In this document: piece by piece, positions 26,454 to 36,300 of the stretch
Position numbering within the stretch: the first letter of the stretch is position 1
Layout of the letters: every line of letters starts with the position of its first letter
Assembly (NCBI GenBank): GCA_035515475.1
Contig: DATJBF010000068.1
Span: 1 to 56,106 of the forward strand
Length of the DNA: 56,106 bases
Source: DATJBF01 sp035515475
GTDB taxonomy: Bacteria > Verrucomicrobiota > Verrucomicrobiia > Palsa-1439
Direction: 5' to 3'
Made by a program: the position numbers and the translations under genes
Notes under the pieces: model-generated
Databases searched by the model: none
The model's input: the letters and a program-made list of their open reading frames with translations, nothing else
What the model was told of the DNA's origin: nothing

Positions 26454-28229
26454 CTAGAGGCCGGCATCGACGATGATGAGGAGTAACAGCAGGGGCAGAT
26501 AGATCACCGATGCCTCGAGCAAGCGCCGCGCATCAAGAAACGATTTCCGGTGCGCCAGCAGAGCGCCGACGGTCAGTAACGCCAAGCCCATCACCACGGC
26601 CCCGGCACAGTAAACCTTGCCGGTCATGCCAATCACGGTGGGCAAAATCGAGACGCCGAGCAGCAGCGTCGCGAACAAGATCGTTTGGCGGAAAGTGCTC
26701 GCGCCGCTCGGGTCGACCACGGGCAGCATCTTGAAACCCGCATTGCGGTAGTCCTCCTTGAACATCCAGGCGATGGCGTAGAAGTGCGGATGTTGCCACG
26801 CAAACAAGATCAGGAACAGCACCCACGCCCCCAGATCGAGCCGGCCCGTCGCTGCCGCCCAGCCGCACAGCGGCGGGATCGCGCCGGGGATCGATCCGAA
26901 CGTCGTGTTCAGCCAGGTGAGCCGTTTGAGCGGCGTATAAACGACAACGTAGAGAAACGCCGCCAGCAAGACCAGAAACGCCGTCAGCAGATTGACGCTG
27001 CGCACCAGGACGATGATTCCAGCCAGCACCAGGCTCACACCGTAGGCCAGCGCGTGTTCCGGGCTGACGAGGCCGGCCGGCAAGGCGCGATGCCGGGTCC
27101 GCTCCATCTTCGCATCCACGTCCCGCTCGAGGTAATTGTTCAGCACCGCCGCCCCTCCCGTGGCGCTGCCGACGCCGAGCAACGTCAGCAACAACAGCGG
27201 CCACTCCCGCCAGGTCCCGCTTTCCCCAAGGCCGTGATGAAGAAGCCCGCTGCCCAGGAAAAAGCCGAGCGTTGTTGTGACCAGCACCATCGACACGATG
27301 CGCGGCTTCGCCATCTCAACGTAACCCTTGATGGGGATCGCACCCGGAGTCACGTCCGATCGCAGGCAGCCAAAGCACTTCAGCGTCAGCGCAAAGCTCA
27401 ACCCCAAAATCAGGGCACCGACGGCCAGGTGGATCGTCGGCACGATCACCTGCAACGCATCGAGTTGACCCGACGCGGCCTTCGGCACGCGGACGATCAG
27501 CGTCCACACGCCGAGCCAAAGCTGCAGAAACACGAGCCCGAGCAGACCGACCGCCGGCACGGCGAAATCCTTGCGTTTCACCGACGGAAAGATCGTCGTC
27601 GCCGCGGTGCCGGCCGCCAGGAACACAATCATCGCGCCGAGAATGTGCGCCAGCAAAGCGCGCTCGGCGTGGCGGATCGTGGCCCCGAGAATAATCTGGC
27701 AATACACCACCACCGTGGTGATCAGTGCCAGCCAGCGCAACGACCGGACATGCGGAGTTTCAAACTGCGGTTCCTTCCAACGCGGCGACGTGACGAGCGC
27801 CAATGCGATAGTGATGCAGAAGAACGCCTCCGCCAGCGCCGCATGCGCGATGGAGATCGGCGGCGGCAGGAAGAACTTTACGGTGAGTCCGCCCAACACG
27901 CCTTGCGCAATGACCACCGCCAGCGCCGCGATGCCGAGACGCCGGATTGCGGTGTCGCGCTGACCGAAGAATGCCCACAGCGCCAGTGCCGTGGTCAATA
28001 ATCCGACAACACTGGCGATGAGCCGGTGGCCGTGCTCGTAAAAGATCCCTCCGACCATTTTCCCCAAGGGAAAGCGAAACATCGCCTGGCCGTAAGTCGT
28101 CGGCCAATCAGGAACCGCCAGACCCGCTCGGTGGCTGGTCACGCTGGCCCCCGCGATGATCAGGAGGAACGTCGCGAACGCCAGAAAGCAGGCGAACCGG
28201 TGGAGCCAGCAATTGGGATAACTCTTCAT
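26454..28229 (-). CDS. Heme A synthase-heme O synthase fusion (CtaA-CtaB)
   Basis: 591 residues that join two enzymes normally encoded separately. Residues 1-295 are COX15/CtaA: eight helices with paired His such as EHGHRLIASVVG, SIAHAALAEA, IRHAERALLAHILG and TIHLAVGALILG. Residues 305-591 are CtaB, a UbiA prenyltransferase, with the prenyl-diphosphate motif NNYLERDVDAKMERTRHRAL and the second acidic motif in WMFKEDYRNAGFKMLP. CtaB adds a farnesyl group to heme b, giving heme O, and CtaA oxidises it to heme A for the oxidase encoded upstream. Both halves look complete. Confidence 0.92.
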   Translation of the reverse strand: MKSYPNCWLHRFACFLAFATFLLIIAGASVTSHRAGLAVPDWPTTYGQAMFRFPLGKMVGGIFYEHGHRLIASVVGLLTTALALWAFFGQRDTAIRRLGIAALAVVIAQGVLGGLTVKFFLPPPISIAHAALAEAFFCITIALALVTSPRWKEPQFETPHVRSLRWLALITTVVVYCQIILGATIRHAERALLAHILGAMIVFLAAGTAATTIFPSVKRKDFAVPAVGLLGLVFLQLWLGVWTLIVRVPKAASGQLDALQVIVPTIHLAVGALILGLSFALTLKCFGCLRSDVTPGAIPIKGYVEMAKPRIVSMVLVTTTLGFFLGSGLLHHGLGESGTWREWPLLLLTLLGVGSATGGAAVLNNYLERDVDAKMERTRHRALPAGLVSPEHALAYGVSLVLAGIIVLVRSVNLLTAFLVLLAAFLYVVVYTPLKRLTWLNTTFGSIPGAIPPLCGWAAATGRLDLGAWVLFLILFAWQHPHFYAIAWMFKEDYRNAGFKMLPVVDPSGASTFRQTILFATLLLGVSILPTVIGMTGKVYCAGAVVMGLALLTVGALLAHRKSFLDARRLLEASVIYLPLLLLLIIVDAGL

Positions 28230-28244
28230 GGGGATGGCTGCCGC

Positions 28245-29192
28245 CTATTCCTCCAACGACTCCTCTTGATCTTTGATCCAGGCCGCATATTCCTGTTCCG
28301 TGTCGATGCTCAGGAACCCTTTCATGCGATAGTGACCGAGCCCGCAGAGTTGGGCGCAGGCGATTTCAGCCGGGTACCGGGGCGCCATGCGGACTTCGGT
28401 GATGCCGTTCTCGACCAGCTTCGTCGCCGTGTCCTGGCTGATCGAGCGGCCCTTCTTCACGATCACTTCGCCGTTCTTGCCCTCGTACTCCCCCATGGAA
28501 ACGTATGTGTCCAGGTCCCGGGTCGTGGGGAGCTTGACGGTGACGGCCATTTCTTCGCGCATCTCGTCGGACGTCTTGGTCGGGACGAAGTGAACGGGAA
28601 TGATCATCCCCGGGATGGCATCCTGTTTCACGCGCATGACGGGCAGGAAGAAGCTGTGAATTACGTCCTTCGTGGTGATCTCAAGGATCACCGGCCGGTT
28701 TACGGGAAGGTGAAGCTGGTTGATGGTCACAATGTCGTCCTTGGCGTGGGGATCGCCCTGGCGATCGAGGCCGATCGGGTTGGTCTGTTCGTCAACCAAC
28801 TTGATGTCGGTCCGGCCAAAGATGCCGTCCGGTCCGGGATAGTGGATGTTCCAGGCGAACTGCTGGGCAATGACGCGTACCCGCACCGTGTTTGGTGCGG
28901 TCGGAAACGTGCTGACCTTCCACGACCAGAACGGAATCGAGAGTCCCACCAGCAGCGCGACCTCGACCACCGCCACCGCCGCCTCGAGGTACGACGACGC
29001 GTGCGTCTTGACGCCGACGTAATCGACCGCGGCGTGCTTGCTCGCGCGGAACCGGAACAGGGTATACAGGAAGAAAATAATCCACCCGACGAACAACACC
29101 GCCATGAGGACGTGCACGTAAAATATCAGCTGATCAATCCGCGCCCCCTGTTCGGAGGCATTGATCGGTAATCCCAGAATTTTCTCCAACAT
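28245..29192 (-). CDS. coxB: Cytochrome c oxidase subunit II with an inserted segment
   Basis: 315 residues. Two membrane helices (about 22-45 and 68-88) precede the periplasmic CuA domain. CuA ligands are present: His179 (DVIHSF), Cys279, Cys283, His287 and Met290 in CAQLCGLGHYRM. Between the PTKT strand (204-207) and the Cys motif there are about 65 extra residues (208-273) not found in ordinary subunit II. That insert includes GEVIVKKGRSISQDTATKLV, which resembles a beta-hairpin element seen in RNA polymerase beta'. No heme c domain is fused to it. The ribosome site AGGA lies eight bases before the ATG. Confidence 0.92.
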   Translation of the reverse strand: MLEKILGLPINASEQGARIDQLIFYVHVLMAVLFVGWIIFFLYTLFRFRASKHAAVDYVGVKTHASSYLEAAVAVVEVALLVGLSIPFWSWKVSTFPTAPNTVRVRVIAQQFAWNIHYPGPDGIFGRTDIKLVDEQTNPIGLDRQGDPHAKDDIVTINQLHLPVNRPVILEITTKDVIHSFFLPVMRVKQDAIPGMIIPVHFVPTKTSDEMREEMAVTVKLPTTRDLDTYVSMGEYEGKNGEVIVKKGRSISQDTATKLVENGITEVRMAPRYPAEIACAQLCGLGHYRMKGFLSIDTEQEYAAWIKDQEESLEE

Positions 29193-29218
29193 GGCTCAGT
29201 CCTCGATCTGTCCAATCT

Positions 29219-29467
29219 CTATGGGGTCATGTCCGCGGCGTGTCGGCGCGCCCGGCGGGCCAACCGAAAGATCATTCCGCCAAAACCCCCCAGCACCACG
29301 CCGGTGACGCCGAGCATGGTGACGATGCCGAGGTTCATCCCTTTCGTCTGCGGCGCCTCGGGCGCACCGTAGCACACGGCGCACGCCAGCAAGACACGCG
29401 GCACCGCCATGACCAGCGTCACGACCGTCGCCGTCAAAAACACGTTCCACTTCGATGGTTTCTTCAT
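29219..29467 (-). CDS. Small membrane protein of the oxidase cluster
   Basis: 82 residues with two membrane helices. The first ends in VLLACAVCYGAPEAP, a Cys-x2-Cys pair just outside the membrane, and the second is followed by a basic tail (RLARRARRHAAD). It starts three bases after the preceding stop. I know no named family; its fixed place inside an oxidase operon suggests an accessory or assembly part, and the two Cys residues could bind metal. Confidence 0.75.
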   Translation of the reverse strand: MKKPSKWNVFLTATVVTLVMAVPRVLLACAVCYGAPEAPQTKGMNLGIVTMLGVTGVVLGGFGGMIFRLARRARRHAADMTP

Positions 29468-29470
29468 CGG

Positions 29471-29677
29471 CTACTCCTTGTCCAATTCCCTGAATTTCTT
29501 GAGGAAGACAATCTCGTACAGGACCAGCAGAACGCCGAGACCGAACGAGATATACCCGGCGACCGCATACGCGGTCCGTCCCTGGGCGTAGTTTGAATTC
29601 AGGCACCACGCGCCGAAGCCAAGGCATAGCAGCACGGAGATCGTGATGAAAAAGATGTGAAAGGCCTTCAGTGACAT
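29471..29677 (-). CDS. Small membrane protein of the oxidase cluster
   Basis: 68 residues, two hydrophobic helices (IFFITISVLLCLGFGAWCL and AVAGYISFGLGVLLVLYEIV) and a charged end (KKFRELDKE). It is spaced three bases from each neighbour, so it is clearly part of the operon. It may be a minor oxidase subunit; no named family is recognised. Confidence 0.75.
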   Translation of the reverse strand: MSLKAFHIFFITISVLLCLGFGAWCLNSNYAQGRTAYAVAGYISFGLGVLLVLYEIVFLKKFRELDKE

Positions 29678-29680
29678 GGC

Positions 29681-30043
29681 TCAGTTCCTGGTCGCCGCGG
29701 GTTGGGCCGCCCGCGGCGGCGTGGTGAAGATCCCGTGCGGTTGCCCCTGCTGGTCCCCGTGGGTCCACAGGATCAACGCGATCATGGCCACGAAGAAAAA
29801 CGCCGTCAGCGCCAGCACCCAATAGATCAGTTTGCGCTCGGCCGACAGGTGCATGAAGTACCGCGCCACCAGCGAGCCTTTGAACACTGCGATCAACACC
29901 GCCACAAAAATGCCGAGCGTGATCCCCAGATGATGCCATTCGGCAGCGGCCACGGTGGCCGCCGTAGCGGCGAACAACACGCCTCCGACGATCTTGTAGA
30001 TCTTCGCCTGCTTGTGAACCGACTCCGTACCATGTGCGTTCAT
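29681..30043 (-). CDS. Cytochrome c oxidase subunit IV-type protein
   Basis: 120 residues from the ATG at 30043, which has GGAG six bases ahead; upstream in-frame codons give only Arg/Cys-rich noncoding text. Three membrane helices with HHLGITLGIFVAVLIAVFKG and SLVARYFMHL match the prokaryotic COX4 family (KxxLVxxYFMHL-type motif). It would be a small subunit of the oxidase assembled with subunits I and III. Confidence 0.85.
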   Translation of the reverse strand: MNAHGTESVHKQAKIYKIVGGVLFAATAATVAAAEWHHLGITLGIFVAVLIAVFKGSLVARYFMHLSAERKLIYWVLALTAFFFVAMIALILWTHGDQQGQPHGIFTTPPRAAQPAATRN

Positions 30044-30059
30044 TCGGTGTCTCCGCGCC

Positions 30060-30671
30060 TTACTTGCCCGGCAGCAAATACAGTGTCGGGAACAGGAAAA
30101 TCCAAACCAGATCCACAAAGTGCCAATACAATCCCGCCACCTCGATGCGGTTGGTGAACCGCGTCGGATCGGTCCGCCACATCTTCGCACCCGGCCCCCA
30201 AAGATAGCCGTTGACGATCAATCCGACGACGACGTGCAACCCGTGCAGCCCGGTCATCACAAAATAGATCGCGAAGAAGGTGCTGTGACTGGGAAGCTCC
30301 GCGTGGACGAGGTGCTCGTGATACTCAAAGCCTTTCGCCACCAGAAAAATCAACCCGCAGAGCAGCGTCAACCCGAGGAATAGACGGAACCGGGCGAAGT
30401 TCTGCATCTGCAGCGACGCCCACGACATGACCATCGTCACGCTCGACCCGATGAGGACGAACGTATTCAGTGTGGCCAGTGGGACATTGAGGATTTCCGC
30501 GCCGCTCGGCCAGGTCTCCGCGCCGGTGCGCAACAGCACGTACGTCGAGAACAACGCGCCGAACAGCATCACTTCCGACGCCAAGAACAGCCACACGCCA
30601 AGCCGGGCATTGTACAGGCCGGTATCCGGCCGCTCCCTCGATACATACGGGATCTCAATCGCCGCCGACAT
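30060..30671 (-). CDS. coxC: Cytochrome c oxidase subunit III
   Basis: 203 residues, five membrane helices of the short bacterial subunit III form. Recognisable parts are GVWLFLASEVMLFGALFSTY near the start, FEYHEHL, FFAIYFVMTGLHGLHVVVGL, and the end YWHFVDLVWIFLFPTLYLL. Its ATG directly abuts the stop of subunit I with no base between. Confidence 0.95.
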   Translation of the reverse strand: MSAAIEIPYVSRERPDTGLYNARLGVWLFLASEVMLFGALFSTYVLLRTGAETWPSGAEILNVPLATLNTFVLIGSSVTMVMSWASLQMQNFARFRLFLGLTLLCGLIFLVAKGFEYHEHLVHAELPSHSTFFAIYFVMTGLHGLHVVVGLIVNGYLWGPGAKMWRTDPTRFTNRIEVAGLYWHFVDLVWIFLFPTLYLLPGK

Positions 30672-32444
30672 TTAGGCCTCCTCTGGTTGGTGTTGCGGGA
30701 GAAACCCGTGTTTGGAGCCGGGTACGCTGTACTCGTAAGGCCCGCGGTACACGGCCGGAACGGCCAGAAAATTGCCGTGCGGCGGCGGCGTGGGCGTGGC
30801 CCATTCCAACGTGGTCGCCTCCCACGGATTGTCGCTCTCGACCTTTCGCCCCGCAAAAAGGCTCCAAAGAAAATTGACGATAAAGATCAGCTGGATGACT
30901 CCCAGCGCCCAGGCGGAATGCGACATCACCTTGTTCAGGATGAGTACGTGCTCGGCGTGCAGATACGATGCCCCGCCGTCGTACAAGCGGCGCGACACCC
31001 CGGCCAGCCCCTGAATGAACATCGGCATAAACACGCCGTTCATGCAGATGAGCGAACCCCAGAAGTGGAGGCGGCCGAGTGCGTCGTTCATCTTTCGCCC
31101 GGTCACCTTCGGGAACCAGTAGTAAATGCCGGCGAACAGGGCAAACAACGTGCCCGGCGCGACAACATAGTGGAAGTGACCGATCACGTAATAGGTGTCG
31201 TGCAGATGAATGTCCGCACTCGCCAATCCGAGCGGCAGACCCGTCAGCCCGCCAATGCCAAACATCGGCAGAAACGCCAACGCGAACAGCATCGGCACGG
31301 TGAACCGGATGGAGCCGCCCCAGAGCGACAGGATCAACGCCGTGAGAATGATGATCGAGGGGATCGAGATGATCATCGTGGTGGTTTGAAAGAACGCGTT
31401 GATGGTCGTGCCCATCCCGGTCAGAAACATGTGGTGCGCCCAGACAATGAACGACATGAACCCGAGAAAGATCACGGAGTAGACCAACGATTTGTAGCCC
31501 CACAGCGGTTTGCGGGTATTGTTGGCGATCACCTCCGCCACGATGCCCATCGCCGGCAGGATCAACACGTAGACTTCCGGATGCGCCAGGAACCAGAACA
31601 AATGCTGCCAGAGCAACGCGCTGCCCCCGCCGCTCACGTTCAGGGCCTTGCCGCCCACCACCAGCCCGCTCGGCAGAAAGAAACTCGTGCTGGCCAGGCG
31701 GTCCATCAACTGCATGATCCCCGCCGCCTCCAACGGCGGAAACGCCAGCAACAGCAGGAACGCCGTAACCAACTGTGCCCAGACGAAGAACGGGAGCCGC
31801 ATCCAGGTCAGCCCTTTCGCGCGCAACTGGACGATCGTGGTGATCGTATTGATCGAGCCCAGCAACGACGACGTGATCAGGAACACCATGCCGGTCAGCC
31901 ACAGCGCTTGCCCGGTAAACAGACTGTGGCTGACGGTCGGATTCACCACGGCCAGCGGCGGGTACGACGTCCAGCCCGACTGCGCCGAGCCGCCCGGCAC
32001 GAAAAAGCTGCACAACATGACGACGCCGCCCACGAAGTACACCCAGTAGCTCGACATGTTGAGTTTCGGGAACGCCATGTCCTGCGCGCCGATTTGCAGC
32101 GGCACGAGGTAGTTGCCGAACGCGCCCACCGCCAGCGGGACAACCCCGAGAAAGATCATGATCGTGCCGTGCATCGCTCCGAGTTGATTGTAAAACTCGG
32201 GGGCCATGACGCCGCCGGGCATGCGGGCGTCGCCCAGCCACCTCGTTAGAAAACCGATCGGCAACGCTTTGCCGGGGTAGGCCAGTTGCCAGCGCATGAG
32301 CATGATCAGGCAGAAGCCGAAGAACAGAAACGTCAGCGCGGTCAAGCCGTACTGGATGCCAATAACCTTGTGGTCGGTGGAAAAGATATACCGGCGCCAA
32401 AACGGCAATTCGTCGTGGCGCTCTGCGTGATGATGCGTGTCCAT
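30672..32444 (-). CDS. coxA: Cytochrome c oxidase subunit I (aa3-type)
   Basis: 590 residues from the ATG at 32444 (the frame is open further up, but there it shadows noncoding DNA). Heme-copper oxidase ligands are present: His of AMHGTIMIF, the crosslinked His-Tyr pair in LAHPEVYVLI with the Glu of the type A1 D-channel, the CuB pair in WAHHMFLTG, and the heme ligands in HDTYYVIGHFHYV. The catalytic subunit reduces oxygen to water and pumps protons. It is followed at once by subunit III, IV, two small proteins and subunit II, an unusual order with subunit II last. Confidence 0.97.
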   Translation of the reverse strand: MDTHHHAERHDELPFWRRYIFSTDHKVIGIQYGLTALTFLFFGFCLIMLMRWQLAYPGKALPIGFLTRWLGDARMPGGVMAPEFYNQLGAMHGTIMIFLGVVPLAVGAFGNYLVPLQIGAQDMAFPKLNMSSYWVYFVGGVVMLCSFFVPGGSAQSGWTSYPPLAVVNPTVSHSLFTGQALWLTGMVFLITSSLLGSINTITTIVQLRAKGLTWMRLPFFVWAQLVTAFLLLLAFPPLEAAGIMQLMDRLASTSFFLPSGLVVGGKALNVSGGGSALLWQHLFWFLAHPEVYVLILPAMGIVAEVIANNTRKPLWGYKSLVYSVIFLGFMSFIVWAHHMFLTGMGTTINAFFQTTTMIISIPSIIILTALILSLWGGSIRFTVPMLFALAFLPMFGIGGLTGLPLGLASADIHLHDTYYVIGHFHYVVAPGTLFALFAGIYYWFPKVTGRKMNDALGRLHFWGSLICMNGVFMPMFIQGLAGVSRRLYDGGASYLHAEHVLILNKVMSHSAWALGVIQLIFIVNFLWSLFAGRKVESDNPWEATTLEWATPTPPPHGNFLAVPAVYRGPYEYSVPGSKHGFLPQHQPEEA

Positions 32445-32538
32445 CTTTGACCGTGATTCCTTCCAGAAAAACCACCCACGGGTTCTGCTGCTTCCCGACC
32501 AGAACCCTTGCCCAACAGTTTTCTCAGCGCCCGGCCCG

Positions 32539-33258
32539 TTACTCGGACTTGGCGCTGAACTTGAAGTCAACCGTCTTGGCCTCGCCGTCGCCGACCTTCA
32601 CTTTTTCGGTCTGCTCCCCGTATTTCTCGTGCCACGCGACGATTTCATAAGTGCCCGCTGGCAGTCCCTTTAACGAATAGGTGCCGTCGTCCCCGGTCAC
32701 GCTGTAAAAGGGGTTGCTCATCACCCCGACGTACGCCGACATCCACGGATGGACGTCGCACTTCAAGTGCACCATGACCTCCGGCGCGGCAAACGTGCGC
32801 AGGGTCTCCATGCCCTTGTTCGGCTGGCCCACGTTGAATTCCTTGCTCAGCGTAGGCATGGCGTGAATGTTATGCAGCGTGTCATCGTCGTTGACGATCT
32901 TCAGTGGCTGCTTGGCCATCATCCCGAACACGTGCGGAATATAATGACAGCCCTTCTGATCCACCTCGACCGGGGTTTTCGGCGGCTCGTACGTTCTGCC
33001 ATCCAGCCCGCTCTTGACGTAGACGAACACATTGCGCAGCGTGCCGTTGGGGTTGACCACCACCTCTTCGCTCAGCAGCGGGTCATCCGCGTGCATCTCC
33101 GCACACTTGGGATCCGCGTCGGTCCTGATCTTCTTCCGCTTCGGAGCCGCGCCCTCGAAGTCCACCTTGCCGGAAACGGACGCCGTATCCGCCGCCTGCG
33201 AGACCATTGTCGCTGCAAACACCACCATGACTGCCACCAACATTTTCGATGATTTCAT
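32539..33258 (-). CDS. Exported cupredoxin-like protein with carboxypeptidase-regulatory-like domain
   Basis: 239 residues. The start has GGAGGAG six bases ahead and opens a signal peptide (AVMVVFAATMVSQAAD). The middle has a likely type 1 copper site: His in LHNIHAMP, then HLKCDVHPWMSAYVGVM giving Cys, His and Met. The C-terminal 75 residues form a carboxypeptidase-regulatory-like beta sandwich (GTYSLKGLPAGTYEIVAWHE). Lying between the octaheme cytochrome and subunit I, it could pass electrons to the oxidase or carry copper. That is inference. Its paralogue closes the cluster at 22987. Confidence 0.82.
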   Translation of the reverse strand: MKSSKMLVAVMVVFAATMVSQAADTASVSGKVDFEGAAPKRKKIRTDADPKCAEMHADDPLLSEEVVVNPNGTLRNVFVYVKSGLDGRTYEPPKTPVEVDQKGCHYIPHVFGMMAKQPLKIVNDDDTLHNIHAMPTLSKEFNVGQPNKGMETLRTFAAPEVMVHLKCDVHPWMSAYVGVMSNPFYSVTGDDGTYSLKGLPAGTYEIVAWHEKYGEQTEKVKVGDGEAKTVDFKFSAKSE

Positions 33259-33373
33259 TCGTTCTCCTCCGGCCGACCACCAACCAGTTTTCTCTCGGAA
33301 CCAACCTTTTTCAAGGCAAAACTAACTCCCTTTCCCATGATTTCAAATGCGCCGTGGCCCCGGGGAATTCAGG

Positions 33374-36300
33374 TTACGGCGCCCGCTTCGCCGGCGCGGC
33401 GGCAGCAGGAGCCGTCGGCTCGGGTGCGCCCAGCATCAGCACGTAATCCACCAGTGCTTCGATCTGTTTGCGGCCATCGCCACCCAGTACGTTCGGGGCA
33501 ATGGTGGTCCCGTACTCAAATTGCGGCATCCGCGTCCCCGGCATCTGATCCAACGGGGCGGGCAGCCATTTGTTCACCAGCCAGTCGCGCTGCAAACGGT
33601 CGTGAGCGAGCGACAGATTCGGGGCCAGCCGCGGCAGATCTTCTTCCGGAATCTCCGCCAGCGGTTTACCCAGCGCCTTGCCCTGTACAATATGACACAG
33701 CGCGCACTTCAATTGCTCGAACAACTGTCTGCCCGCAGCCAAATGTTCGGCCGACGTGTCGATTCGCGGCGATTGGTAAGGGAATTGCGCCTGCCCCTGG
33801 AGCGCGAAGTATTTCACCAGCGTATCGGCCTCGCCGTCGGTCAACCCAAACGTCGGCATGCGCACGTGCAACCACGGGCGAATCTCGCCGGTCTGCGGAG
33901 ACTTGATGAAATGGAACAGCCAATCCGGCTGCGTCCGCTGGCCTTGATGCAACTGCGTCGGCGTCCCGCTGAGCATCGGCGGCTCCATGCCCGTGGGAAT
34001 GCCGGTCGCGCGAATCGCCCCGCCCTGGGCCTCGACGATGTGACAGCCGATGCAGTTCAACTCTTTCACCGTCCACCGGCCGCGCTCGATCTCGAACTCG
34101 GCAGGCGTCAATTGGCGCGCCTCGTTCGGCGTGAGCTTCTCGTCGGTCATCCCGGTCACGACGGTTACGATCTGGTCGATCTGCTCGTCCGTCAGATTGA
34201 ACTTGCCCATCTTGAGCAGTTCTTGCGGCGATCGGGTCACTCCGATGCGTCCGGTATCGAACGACCGGGGGGCGTGAAGCTTCTGCTTCAGCCACGCAAT
34301 CCGGTCCTTTTCGATCTCCACCAGGCCGAAGTCCAGCTTGTCGACCGGTTTGCTGCCCCACTCGCTCAGCTCGGTCCCGATGGGCTTGGCGGTCTCGAAC
34401 CCGTGAATTTCGTGGCAGGCAAAACAGCCGTAACGCGCGATGAGTTTGCCGCCCAAAAAGATGTTTTTCTTTTCGACCGCGCCGAGCGCAGCGACCCTTT
34501 CTTTCGCCGCCTGCATCCGGGCCTTCACCTGCTCGAGTTCCGCGGCGAGCTTCTTGGCCCGGCGATCCACGGCGTCGTCGAATGTGTCCTCGTACTCCTT
34601 CTGCAACGCTTTGACCTGCGCTTCCTCACGCGCCATCCGCGCCGGATCCTGGTAGTACTCCATCGTGTCCTGGTCGACGAAGTACATCTCGATCAGGTCG
34701 TTGAGATCGTTGATCTTTTGGATCGCTTGATCGTGCGTCATGGTGATCTGCAGGTACTCAGTGGTCACGTTGTCCAACACGTCCGGCTTGGTCGCCGGCA
34801 GCGATTCGTCGTCGGTCTTGTTGTTCCGCAGGCTGGCCAGATACGCCGCAATGTCCGCCGCTTCCTGGTTGCTCAGGCGCAAGTTGGGCATCTTGGTATT
34901 GGGATAATACTGCTTCGGATTCTTCAGCCAAGCGTAGAGCCAGTTGACGGTCGTCTTGCTGCCGGTGCCGGCCAGTTGCGGCCCTTGGGAACGCAGGCGC
35001 CGGTACTGCCAGTCGTCCATGTACTGACGCACCGGCGCGGGCGGCTTGATGGTCACCAGCCTCTCATCAACCACGTGACAGGCCATGCACCCGATCTGGC
35101 CAACAAGTTTCTTGCCGTTCGCGGCGTCGCCCGGGACGGGTGGCGCGGGATAGTCCGGCTGATCGCTGACGGCGAAAAGAAACTCGGTGATGGCCTTGAT
35201 CTCGACGGCGTTGCGGTCGGGCGTATCCTGGTTGTTCGAGAGACCCCAGAACCGCGGCATATACGTGTTGGGCTTGAACGCCACGGGGTTGGCCAGCCAC
35301 TTGCGGACCCATTCTTTGCTGTCTTTGCTGGCGACCTTGTAGAGACTGGGGCCGGGCTTGCGCAACGTGCGGATCGGGATGTTCACGTCCTGGCCGACCG
35401 TCAACGAGACGTCTTGCGGGAACCCGTTGAGACGGCGCACGTCGTCGGGATTCACGTCGTAAAACTTGCAGATGCCGTTGAAGTCTTCGCCCGGCGCGAC
35501 GTGGTGCTTGGTGTACGTCTCCAACTGTTTCATTTTGTGGCAGGACCAGCAGCCGAGTTGTTCGACCAGGCGCCGTCCGTGGTCGAGTTGCTCGCCGCCT
35601 TTGAGGTTCGTCTGGTCGTAGTGACACTTCAGGCAACTCGCCTGCACGTATTTCGCCGCGCGCATTGGTTGGGGGAGGAATTCCTGTTTCTCCCAATGAT
35701 AGTTTTTCTCCCACGCTTCGCGCTGCGTCATCTCGACCACGCCCTTCGAGAACGCGACCGTCTGCGGCTTGGCCCCTTCGCCTTCGTCGTCCTCGTTCTT
35801 CTCAACCCTCACCCATAATTGCTTCGACGAATCGTACGTGTACGATTGTTTCTCTTCGGTGTCCGGCGTGTGCCCGGCGCGTGAAAACGTCGTTTCCCGG
35901 TCCCACCCCCAATGGCAGACGGTGCACCCATATTTGCTCATCGGGTGCGGCGAGGTGTCGCTCACGAACAGGTCGAGGTTCGGGTGATTGCGCAGCGGCT
36001 CCGGCAGCTTCGACCACTCGATGGTCCCGATCTTGTGCTGCGCGCGAAAGGCAAGTTCGTCCGGTGCCGGGTCCTTGCGGTCGATCGTCATGTGGCAGGT
36101 CGTGCAGCGATCCACGCGCGGCACCGTGGTGAAGTTCACGTCCACATGGTGGTCTTCCGCGACGATCTGCTCGACCTTGTACGTGGACGCGGCGAACTCG
36201 ATGACCGGCGCATTCACCACGTCCTGAACGAGCGGGCTGCGCAGTTGTTTCAACCGTTTCGTCAGGAGATCGACGTTGTCCTCGAGGCGCTTGATGCTGC

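Noticed and set aside
33347..35818. 823-codon plus-strand frame opposite the octaheme gene
   Set aside because: It lies entirely antisense to a protein with eight heme motifs and has an Arg/Leu/His-rich shadow composition.
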